DNA of 7,364 nt, taken from positions 1 through 7,364 of the forward strand of contig JAILFQ010000350.1 in NCBI GenBank assembly GCA_024697505.1. Direction: 5' to 3'. Position numbers and translations under genes: made by a program. Origin of the DNA: Lachnospiraceae bacterium (GTDB taxonomy: Bacteria > Bacillota > Clostridia > Lachnospirales > Lachnospiraceae). Shown piece after piece: positions 1 to 6,590 of this stretch (its first letter is position 1; the number at the start of each line of letters is the position of its first letter). The notes beneath the pieces were generated by a model. It was given only the letters and a program-made list of their open reading frames with translations. It searched no databases and had not been told where the DNA came from.

Positions 1-1273
1 TGCTGCGGCACTCATTAAAGGCAAGAAAAAACCTCTTGTAATAGTGGGCGGCGGCGTGCGTTATTCCGAAGCCGGAGAAGAAGTGTTAAGATTCTGCGAG
101 AAATTTAATATTCCTTACGCAGAAACCCAGTCGGGAAAATCCGCCACCAAGACTTCTCATCCTCTTAATCTTGGCGGCCTTGGCGTAACCGGAAATCTTT
201 CTGCCAATATGATAGCCAAAGAAGCGGACATGGTAATAGGAATAGGAACGCGACTTACAGATTTTACAACCGGTTCAAAAGATCTTTTTGCAAATCCGGA
301 TGTGGAATATGCAATGATAAATGTATCAAGGTTCCATGCAATGAAACTTGATGCTCTTTCTATAGTGGGAGATGCCAAGGTTTGCGTTAACAGCCTTTAT
401 GAGGAACTTGAAAAAGCCGGATACAGATCTTCCTATACAAGTGAGATAAAAGAAGCGAAGGATGCCTGGGATAAAGAGATGGCCTTCCTTACAACTACAG
501 AATATAACGAGAACTACAAGCCGCTCATTTCCGCTATGGAACCGGGTGTATTGGAAGAGTTTAAGAAGGCGACGGGTGGAGTGATAACTCAGACCGCAGC
601 TCTTGGAACAATAAGAAAACTTATTGAAAAAGATGCAATAGTGGTTGGTGCTTCCGGAAGCCTTCCGGGGGATCTGCAGCGTATGTGGACTACCGAAGAA
701 CTCTATTCCTACCACATGGAGTACGGCTATTCCTGCATGGGCTACGAGATCGCAGCAGCTTTCGGCTCCAAGCTCGCAAAGCCGGAACAGCCTTGCTATG
801 CTATGGTGGGTGACGGAGCTTTTATGATGCTTCACTCGGAAATGGCAACGGCTCTTCAGGAAAACAAAAAGATAACAGTGCTTCTTTTCGATAACTGCGG
901 TTTCGGCTGTATAAACAACCTGCAGATGGGGAACGGTATAGGAAGCCTTTCCACCATGTTCCGTTACAGAGAAAACGACGCAGAAAAGAAACAAAAAGGT
1001 GAACTTATTCCAACAGACTTTGCAATGATAGCAAGGGGGTACGGAATGAAGGGCTATACAGCAAGAACCATGAAGGAACTTGAAGAAGCTCTTGAAGCGG
1101 CAAAGAAAGATGACGTTTCAGTTCTTATAGATATTAAGGTTCTTCCTAAAACCATGACCGACGGCTACCTTTCCTGGTGGCATGTGGGCATAGGCGACAG
1201 TAAGACAAATTCTAAGATTCATGAGGCTTTTGAGAACCGAATGAAACATTTGGAATCAGCCAGACTTTATTAA
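1..1273 (+). CDS. iolD: 3D-(3,5/4)-trihydroxycyclohexane-1,2-dione hydrolase (IolD), 5'-truncated by window edge
   Basis: ThDP-dependent ring-opening enzyme of cytoplasmic myo-inositol catabolism; it hydrolyses trihydroxycyclohexane-1,2-dione to 5-deoxy-D-glucuronate. The reading frame is open from the window's first base (first full codon at 2) to TAA at 1271-1273, giving 423 residues. Known IolD proteins are about 640 residues, so the N-terminal pyrimidine-binding domain, with the catalytic glutamate, lies off the left edge. Visible are the central ThDP-enzyme domain (fragment residues about 10-150, starting KKPLVIVGGGVRYSEAG) and the C-terminal pyrophosphate-binding domain (about 180-395). 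The latter carries the ThDP/Mg motif: GDG at residues 270-272, followed about 25 residues later by DN (297-298) and then GFGCINNLQMG, a run characteristic of IolD rather than of acetolactate synthase. The GTG at 44 is internal to the conserved domain and is not the start. iolE follows downstream and makes this enzyme's substrate, which supports the call. I see no frameshift. Confidence 0.95.
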   Translation, partial: AAALIKGKKKPLVIVGGGVRYSEAGEEVLRFCEKFNIPYAETQSGKSATKTSHPLNLGGLGVTGNLSANMIAKEADMVIGIGTRLTDFTTGSKDLFANPDVEYAMINVSRFHAMKLDALSIVGDAKVCVNSLYEELEKAGYRSSYTSEIKEAKDAWDKEMAFLTTTEYNENYKPLISAMEPGVLEEFKKATGGVITQTAALGTIRKLIEKDAIVVGASGSLPGDLQRMWTTEELYSYHMEYGYSCMGYEIAAAFGSKLAKPEQPCYAMVGDGAFMMLHSEMATALQENKKITVLLFDNCGFGCINNLQMGNGIGSLSTMFRYRENDAEKKQKGELIPTDFAMIARGYGMKGYTARTMKELEEALEAAKKDDVSVLIDIKVLPKTMTDGYLSWWHVGIGDSKTNSKIHEAFENRMKHLESARLY

Positions 1274-1324
1274 TTTATTACAAAATATAATAAAATAGGT
1301 GGCCTGAATGTGGGCGGTATGGAC

Positions 1325-1353
1325 TTTAAAAATATTTTTTTGTGTGCTATAAT
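1325..1353 (+). promoter_or_regulatory. Candidate sigma-A promoter upstream of iolE (extended -10)
   Basis: The 113-bp spacer between iolD and iolE contains a perfect TATAAT at 1348-1353 preceded by TG at 1345-1346, an extended -10 arrangement. A 4/6 match to the -35 consensus (TTTAAA, 1325-1330) sits at the ideal 17-bp spacing. The region upstream (1271-1297) is strongly AT-rich and could act as an UP-like element; it holds a second TATAAT at 1286-1291 with no good -35. Transcription would begin near 1360, leaving a leader of about 27 nt before iolE. The spacer has no convincing terminator, so iolE may also be reached by readthrough from iolD. The motifs are seen directly; promoter activity is inferred. 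Confidence 0.5.
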
Positions 1354-1386
1354 CCATAATACCTATATGGCCGGACAGGAGAAGAT

Positions 1387-2283
1387 ATGTTTGACAAAAA
1401 TAAAGTAAGACTCGGAATTGCACCAATCGGCTGGACTAACGATGATATGCCTGCTCTTGGCGGTGAAAACACCTTTGAACAGTGTATCAGTGAGATGGCA
1501 CTTGCAGGATTTACAGGCTGCGAAGTGGGAAACAAATATCCTAAAGACACCGCGGTTCTTAAAGAGGCCTTGGACCTCCGCGGAATGAGAATAGCCAGTA
1601 AATGGTTTTCATCATTTCTTGTGGATAAGCCTTTTGAAGAAACAGAGAAAGAGTTCATAAAAGAACTTGATTATCTGGAAGCTATGGGTGCAAACAGGAT
1701 CAATATCTCTGAACAGAGCAGATCTGTACAGGGAAAAGAGCAGCTTTCCATTTTCGACCACAAAGTTGTATTTAGCGACAAAGAGTGGGCCGTAATGTGC
1801 GAGGGGCTTAACAAACTCGGTAGGATAGCCGTGGAAAGAGGCTTTAAGCTTTGCTTCCACCATCACATGGGTACGGGAGTTCAGACTATTGCCGAAACCG
1901 AGCGTCTTATGGATAACACAGATCCGGAACTTGTCTTTCTGTGTTATGATACAGGTCATTTTACTTTCTCCGGAGAAGATCCTCTTTATATATTAAAAAA
2001 GTATCCTGAACGCATAGGTCATGTGCATCTTAAAGATGTAAGACCGGACGTTCTTAAAAAGGCTACTGAAGAAAGATGGTCATTCTTAAAGGCTGTTAGA
2101 GAAGGAACATTTACTGTTCCCGGGGATGGTTGTGTGGATTTTGACTCCGTATTTAAACAACTTGAAAAAATGCAATACGAAGGATGGCTTCTTGTGGAGG
2201 CTGAACAGGACCCTGCAAAGGCAAATCCTTTTAAGTATGCCAAGATGGCAAGAAAATTTATTGCCGAAAAGACCGGGTTGTAA
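1387..2283 (+). CDS. iolE: Inosose dehydratase (2-keto-myo-inositol dehydratase, IolE)
   Basis: Cytoplasmic metal-dependent dehydratase that removes water from 2-keto-myo-inositol (scyllo-inosose) to give 3D-(3,5/4)-trihydroxycyclohexane-1,2-dione, the substrate of IolD encoded just upstream. The 298-residue product matches the usual length (Bacillus IolE is about 297). It belongs to the xylose isomerase-like / AP endonuclease 2 TIM-barrel superfamily. Family hallmarks are the N-terminal GIAPIGWTNDDMPALGGENT (10-29), CEVGNKYP (45-52), RIASKWFSS (68-76), the metal-site strands around CFHHHMGTG (156-164), CYDTGHFTFSG (186-196), HVHLKDVRPDV (212-222), GDGCVDF (246-252) and LLVEAEQDP (268-276). 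The ATG at 1387 is preceded by AGGAG (1377-1381) with a 5-nt spacer, and the conserved N-terminus begins directly after it, so the start is secure. A chemoreceptor gene begins 30 bp past the stop and is probably cotranscribed. No key motif looks damaged. Confidence 0.95.
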   Translation: MFDKNKVRLGIAPIGWTNDDMPALGGENTFEQCISEMALAGFTGCEVGNKYPKDTAVLKEALDLRGMRIASKWFSSFLVDKPFEETEKEFIKELDYLEAMGANRINISEQSRSVQGKEQLSIFDHKVVFSDKEWAVMCEGLNKLGRIAVERGFKLCFHHHMGTGVQTIAETERLMDNTDPELVFLCYDTGHFTFSGEDPLYILKKYPERIGHVHLKDVRPDVLKKATEERWSFLKAVREGTFTVPGDGCVDFDSVFKQLEKMQYEGWLLVEAEQDPAKANPFKYAKMARKFIAEKTGL

Positions 2284-2313
2284 TACTTCCGGCCAAGGGA
2301 AGGAGTATACCAT

Positions 2314-4386
2314 ATGAAAAAACTGAATAGTCTCAGGGTGAAACTTACCGGGTTTTTCCTTATTCCTGTCATTTTTATAATGATAGTAGGTTATACCGCG
2401 TATGCCATAGCATCACAGGGCATGCAAAAGACCTATGAGAATAATGCCGTTACAGCGTTGGAACTTGTTGCTGAATATTACAAGCTCACATTCTCAATGG
2501 TGGAAAGTAAAGCCGATCAGCTTGCGAATCTGGCGGAGATAAAGAATCTTTACGGAGGTGCTTATTCAGATACTGATGAGATCAGAAATGCACTTTCGAC
2601 CGTAAAGAAAAGCGCCAAGAACATTGCCGAATCGGACCGAATAGTAGGAGATCTTTCTGTTCTGGCTTTCCAGCAGACTTCATTCTCTGTAGCGAACGGA
2701 AACTACCTCATGATAAACTACATCGGTTCATCCTGTGCAAAGGAATTTGAAAAGACTGAAGATTACACCTTGCTGGGTGCAAATGCTCAAACAGGCGGAT
2801 GGGTTGGCGTAAGAACATTTATCGATACATACGAAGCGGAGAACGGTATTACATCTCAGCCGTATTGTGCTGTGTTTGTTAAACCGTTTTACAGCACACT
2901 TGGTGAAAAACTGGGCTACATTTCAATGGATATAAAACTCGATGTGGCTGTAGAGTCTCTTAGCGGAATCAATCTTGGCGAAGGCAGCGAATTTGCCTTT
3001 ATAACTCCGGACGGAGTAGAAACCAAGATGAGCGGTGCAAAAGATGAGTTAACAACTTTCGCTTTTACCACATTCTATGATACTTTGGTTGCCTCTGCGG
3101 ATAAATCCGGTTTCGAGTGGATGATAGACGGAGACAATGGTTTGGAATATCTCTACACATATGCTAAGATAGGAGAATCCGGCGCCGTAATTTGCGGGCG
3201 TGTTCCAAGAAGTGTTATAGACAGCAGCGTTAATAATATCAGAACAACTTCTGTTTTTGCTGTAATACTTGCGGGTATTGTTTCTTCCATAGTCGGTGTC
3301 GTTGTTTCCAGCAGTCTCGGAAGAGCTGTGGGAGGAGTTGCCGAAGGTTTTGAACAGGCGGCAAAGGGAGACCTTACCGTTCAGATTAAAACAAAACGTA
3401 AGGATGAATTTGGAATTCTTTCTGCATCCGCAAACAAGATGATTGAAAACACGAAACGTCTTCTTTCAAAAGTATCTGCAACGGCCGAATCTCTTAAGGA
3501 ATCTTCCGGAGATATAGGAGTTGCTTCAGATGCATTGGTTACAGCTTCTTCAAATATCACTTCTTCGGTCAACGAGATCAGAAAAGGTCTTGACCAGGAA
3601 ACAAGAGATGCCGGTGAGTGTCTTGCTGCGGCAGATAAACTTACGGAAAAGATCGAAGTTGTAAGAGAAAACGTAAAAGCCATCGAAGATATGGCAAAGG
3701 ATGCCAACGGCTCTGTAAAGAGCGGTCTTGGTGCGGTTGAAAACCTTAAAGATAAGGCTAATGAGACCAGCGAAGTTACGAGAGGCGTAATTGTGGATAT
3801 TGAAGCGCTTGCCGCAGAGACTTCCACGATTGGAAATATAATTGCAACTATTGATGATATTGCCAGCCAGACAAATCTTCTTTCTCTTAATGCTTCCATT
3901 GAAGCTGCAAGAGCCGGAGAAGCGGGCCGAGGCTTTGCGGTAGTTGCTGAAGAGATCAGAAAGCTTGCAGAGCAGAGTGCAGTTGCTGCCGGAGAGATCG
4001 GAAATATTATTACTTCCGTTACATCAAAGACAGAAAAGACCGCTACTGCAGCCAAGCACGCCGAAGAAATAGTTAAGCAACAGGAGGAGGCTGTTGCCAC
4101 GACTATGACAGAATTCAATGTAATTGGGGAAAACGTTAAAACTATAGCCAGTCACCTTAAAGATATCGGTGCTCAGGTGGCAGAGATGGAGCATGCAAAG
4201 GTTAATACACTTTCAGCTGTAGAGGGAATATCTGCGGTTTCTGAAGAAACCGCCGCTGCTTCAACAGAAGTTGAAGATACTGCGCTTGCATCTCAGAATG
4301 CTGCAAAAGACCTTAATGAAGTTATCAAGGATTTAAGGAGTGCTGCAGATTCTTTAGCTACAGAACTTGGACAGTTTAAATTATAA
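2314..4386 (+). CDS. Methyl-accepting chemotaxis protein with dCache-like sensor domain
   Basis: Membrane chemoreceptor that senses a ligand outside the cell and controls CheA/CheW signalling to the flagella. The 690 residues read: TM1 at about 12-34 ([20 protein letters not shown] core); a large extracytoplasmic region at about 35-308, whose size and pattern (long N-terminal helix, then GGWVGVRTF near 161 and [12 protein letters not shown] near 199) fit a double Cache domain; TM2 at about 311-334; HAMP at about 335-388; then a long coiled-coil signalling domain. The hairpin tip (512-555) is nearly canonical, with [20 protein letters not shown] and [18 protein letters not shown]. The C-terminus ends GQFKL, without an NWETF-type CheR/CheB tether. 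The arm after tip Glu530 (160 residues) suggests a long-heptad class, near 44H. The start is ATG 2314 with AAGGAG at 2300-2305, 8 nt upstream. It lies 30 bp after iolE, so an inositol-related ligand is plausible but inferred. I cannot see the Tyr/Arg pattern of amino-acid-binding dCache receptors. Confidence 0.95.
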   Translation: MKKLNSLRVKLTGFFLIPVIFIMIVGYTAYAIASQGMQKTYENNAVTALELVAEYYKLTFSMVESKADQLANLAEIKNLYGGAYSDTDEIRNALSTVKKSAKNIAESDRIVGDLSVLAFQQTSFSVANGNYLMINYIGSSCAKEFEKTEDYTLLGANAQTGGWVGVRTFIDTYEAENGITSQPYCAVFVKPFYSTLGEKLGYISMDIKLDVAVESLSGINLGEGSEFAFITPDGVETKMSGAKDELTTFAFTTFYDTLVASADKSGFEWMIDGDNGLEYLYTYAKIGESGAVICGRVPRSVIDSSVNNIRTTSVFAVILAGIVSSIVGVVVSSSLGRAVGGVAEGFEQAAKGDLTVQIKTKRKDEFGILSASANKMIENTKRLLSKVSATAESLKESSGDIGVASDALVTASSNITSSVNEIRKGLDQETRDAGECLAAADKLTEKIEVVRENVKAIEDMAKDANGSVKSGLGAVENLKDKANETSEVTRGVIVDIEALAAETSTIGNIIATIDDIASQTNLLSLNASIEAARAGEAGRGFAVVAEEIRKLAEQSAVAAGEIGNIITSVTSKTEKTATAAKHAEEIVKQQEEAVATTMTEFNVIGENVKTIASHLKDIGAQVAEMEHAKVNTLSAVEGISAVSEETAAASTEVEDTALASQNAAKDLNEVIKDLRSAADSLATELGQFKL

Positions 4387-4403
4387 TATTGATTAAATTG
4401 GGG

Positions 4404-4428
4404 AGGTCACCACAAGTGGTGGCCTTTT
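4404..4428 (+). terminator. Rho-independent terminator or attenuator between the MCP and solute-binding protein genes
   Basis: A 9-bp stem (4404-4412 with 4417-4425, one G-U pair) closes a CAAG tetraloop and is followed by a short TTTT run (4425-4428) broken by CG. It begins about 18 nt after the MCP stop and ends about 14 nt before the next ribosome binding site. The U-tract is short, so partial readthrough is likely. The hairpin could reduce expression of the lipoprotein gene relative to the MCP, or end one unit before a separate promoter, but no good promoter is visible in the remaining 28 bp. Structure seen; function inferred. Confidence 0.6.
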
Positions 4429-4456
4429 CGATGTTTTCCACAAGGAGGATAGTATT

Positions 4457-6517
4457 ATGAAAAAGAGATCAATTGCATTGTTTCTCATTGGCGTAATGGT
4501 TCTTTCTCTTTACGGCTGCGGAAACAGAAATCTCCGCGTAAATGTAAGAACAAAGACTGTTACAAGAACAAATACCACACAGGCTGCAGTAAACACACAA
4601 ACAAATGAAACAGTCGCAAATGCGGCTACCCCTACTCCTGTTCCGCTGGACAAGCTTACGTATTCAGAAGCTCCGGAACTTAAGAGCCTTGTTTCGTCAG
4701 GGGCGCTTCCGTCACTGGAACAGAGAATTCCCGATAAGGACAATATCTTTGTTGCACAGACGGATGCAGCGGGGAATATCCTTGAAATAGGGACCTACGG
4801 AGGCAACTTAAATATACCGGGCGGCGGAGGCTCCTGGGATATAGCAAGACCTGTTCTTGAAAGTATAATCCGTTACAACATGGACGGTACCTATGTGCCA
4901 AATGTAATTAAGAGTTATGAACACAGCAGCGATTACAAGGTATGGACTTTCCACTTAAGAGAAGGCATGAGATGGTCTGACGGAGATGATTTTAATGCGG
5001 ACGATATTACCTTCTGGTATTACATGGTTCATAAAAACAATTATGACAGTAAAGCCAGCTGGGCCGCACTTAAAGACGGAAAAACCGATAATTTTGCTGT
5101 ACTTAAGAAAGTGGATGATTACACAGTAACCTGGACCTTTGATACAGCCAAGTATCCGGGAGACTTTATCGAAAACGGAGACTTTAAGTGGTGCTGGGCT
5201 CCTTCCCATTTCTTAAAGGATCTTATTCCTGCCTCTTTCTATGTAGAAAATGAATACTGGCCTAATACAAACCTTTCCGATGAGCAGGTTCTTGCAAATG
5301 CCAAGGCTAAGGGTATGGACTATTCAAAGGTTAAGGATCTGGGAAAGCAGGTAACATATTATTTCTGGAACATATCCGGAATGCCTACCGTAAACTCCTT
5401 TGTGCTTACAACAGAGGAAGGACATAATTCCAGATCTTCCGAGGTTTGCATTCTTGTAAGAAACCCTTACTACTGGAAGGTAGATGCAAAGGGAAATCAG
5501 CTTCCTTATTTTGATAACCTTTATATGAAGAAGATATCCGGCGATGCAAAGGAACTGCTTGTAAGCGGAGAACTTGATCGTGTTGATGTTGGTGCCGAGG
5601 AAGCGGCAAAGATTCTTTCAGAGATAGGCTCTGATGCGGTACTTAAGACAATTCTTGGTTCTAACTGGGGTTCTTACCAGCTTACATTTAACTATACAAA
5701 TACAAATAAGAATTACGCAGACCTTTTTGCAAAGAGTGAGTTCCGTCAGGCAATCTCCATATGTGCGGACAGAGACGATCTTTCTCTTACCATTTCAAAC
5801 GGCTTCCTTAAGCCGGGACAGTGTGCACCTTCAGAAGGTAACATAGGTTATGATGCCGAATGGTCCAAGAAATGGACAGAATATGATGTTGCGGCCGCTA
5901 GAAAACTTCTTGAGAACTGTGGTCTTAAGGAAGGCTCCGACGGATATTACAAGTTTGCGGACGGTTCCGACTTCGTGCTTGATTTTGTTACATACGACGG
6001 AAGCGGAAATTATATTTATTCATTACTTACACAGTACTATGAACTTGCTCATATAAAGACAACCTTAACAAGCTATGATGCTGCAACTTACGACCAGATA
6101 ATAGACAGCAACAACTGGGTAGCTGCTCTTTGCCCTCATATGTCTGCCGGTGGCTTGTCCATTAAGGAAAGAGCCGCATCATTTGTGCCGGTTGCTCAGG
6201 CGGCAGAGTGGTACGGTGAATACGGTACATACTATACGGATAACACTAAGGGTGTTGCACCTACGGGAGATATGGCAAAGCTTGTAGAGATTTATGATAA
6301 ATGGAAGGACACTGCAGACAGTGCTGCAAGAGATGAACTTGCGCTCCAGATTTACGACCTTCACAAGAAGAATCTTTGGTCCATTGCATATCTGGAAAAT
6401 GCAAATTCATATTGTCTTATAAGTTCAAAACTTCATAACTTTGCGGATAATCTTGTTAATAACGATCTTTATCAGTACGCAAACGTATATCATTTTGAAA
6501 CCTTATTCAGAAAATGA
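4457..6517 (+). CDS. ABC-type family 5 extracellular solute-binding lipoprotein (SBP_bac_5)
   Basis: Surface-anchored binding protein of the oligopeptide/dipeptide/nickel/oligosaccharide (family 5) group. The signal peptide is MKKR plus a hydrophobic run, ending in lipobox LYGC with acylated Cys21. A Thr/Asn-rich spacer (about 26-65, ending in TPTPVP) follows, then the binding fold. Hallmarks: YVPNVIKSYEHSSDYKVWTF (146-165), HLREGMRWSDGDDFNADDITF (166-186), RNPYYW (335-340), the GNQLPYFD loop (346-353), FRQAISICADRDDL (429-442) and YDVAAARKLLENCGL (476-490). At 686 residues it is longer than typical OppA/DppA (about 540). The RNPYYWKVDxxGNQLPYxD form is, to my knowledge, common in large members that include carbohydrate binders, so a peptide ligand should not be assumed. 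ATG 4457 has a strong AAGGAGG at 4442-4448 with an 8-nt spacer. No permease or ATPase follows; the next gene is convergent. The pairing with the upstream chemoreceptor suggests uptake, chemotactic ligand presentation, or both. The substrate is unknown. Confidence 0.92.
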   Translation: MKKRSIALFLIGVMVLSLYGCGNRNLRVNVRTKTVTRTNTTQAAVNTQTNETVANAATPTPVPLDKLTYSEAPELKSLVSSGALPSLEQRIPDKDNIFVAQTDAAGNILEIGTYGGNLNIPGGGGSWDIARPVLESIIRYNMDGTYVPNVIKSYEHSSDYKVWTFHLREGMRWSDGDDFNADDITFWYYMVHKNNYDSKASWAALKDGKTDNFAVLKKVDDYTVTWTFDTAKYPGDFIENGDFKWCWAPSHFLKDLIPASFYVENEYWPNTNLSDEQVLANAKAKGMDYSKVKDLGKQVTYYFWNISGMPTVNSFVLTTEEGHNSRSSEVCILVRNPYYWKVDAKGNQLPYFDNLYMKKISGDAKELLVSGELDRVDVGAEEAAKILSEIGSDAVLKTILGSNWGSYQLTFNYTNTNKNYADLFAKSEFRQAISICADRDDLSLTISNGFLKPGQCAPSEGNIGYDAEWSKKWTEYDVAAARKLLENCGLKEGSDGYYKFADGSDFVLDFVTYDGSGNYIYSLLTQYYELAHIKTTLTSYDAATYDQIIDSNNWVAALCPHMSAGGLSIKERAASFVPVAQAAEWYGEYGTYYTDNTKGVAPTGDMAKLVEIYDKWKDTADSAARDELALQIYDLHKKNLWSIAYLENANSYCLISSKLHNFADNLVNNDLYQYANVYHFETLFRK

Positions 6518-6542
6518 TGATTTTACCTCACTTTAAATAAAT

Positions 6543-6590
6543 AAGAACCGGAGATAGGGCTTAACTGCCTGTCTCCGGTTCTTTGCTTTT
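6543..6590 (+). terminator. Strong, probably bidirectional, Rho-independent terminator
   Basis: A 16-bp stem (6543-6558 with 6568-6583, one G-U pair) encloses a 9-nt loop (GCTTAACTG). It is followed on the + strand by TTTGCTTTT. On the - strand the same stem is followed by a T-rich stretch, the complement of the AAATAAATAA at about 6534-6543. It lies between the convergent solute-binding protein gene (stop at 6517) and the AraC gene (stop at 6589-6591), so one hairpin can serve both. It marks the right end of the + strand unit. Confidence 0.88.

Noticed and set aside
44..46. GTG as a start codon for the first gene
   Set aside because: The frame stays open to the window edge, and KKPLVIVGGGV continues the conserved domain across this codon, so the gene is truncated rather than starting here.
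645..827. Small + strand open frame inside iolD in another phase
   Set aside because: It lies fully within the conserved ThDP-binding domain, with no RBS and no recognisable product.
326..994. Long open frame on the - strand antisense to iolD
   Set aside because: It overlaps a strongly conserved enzyme-coding frame, has no recognisable domain, and the translation looks like low-information antisense rich in Ser, Phe, His and Cys.
1297..1345. Terminator for iolD in the spacer (T-run at 1334-1341)
   Set aside because: No GC-rich stem precedes the T-run; AAAAATATTTTTT is only an AT self-complement, so termination here is not supported.
3381..4118. Long open frame on the - strand antisense to the chemoreceptor signalling domain
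   Set aside because: Its Ala/Ser/Ile/Val-rich translation is what the reverse of a repetitive coiled coil gives. The + strand frame carries the canonical MCP tip.
4382..4387. TATAAT overlapping the chemoreceptor stop codon as a promoter for the binding-protein gene
   Set aside because: No reasonable -35 lies 16-18 bp upstream (TTGGAC at 4367 is only 9 bp away), and the terminator-like hairpin would lie downstream of the start site.
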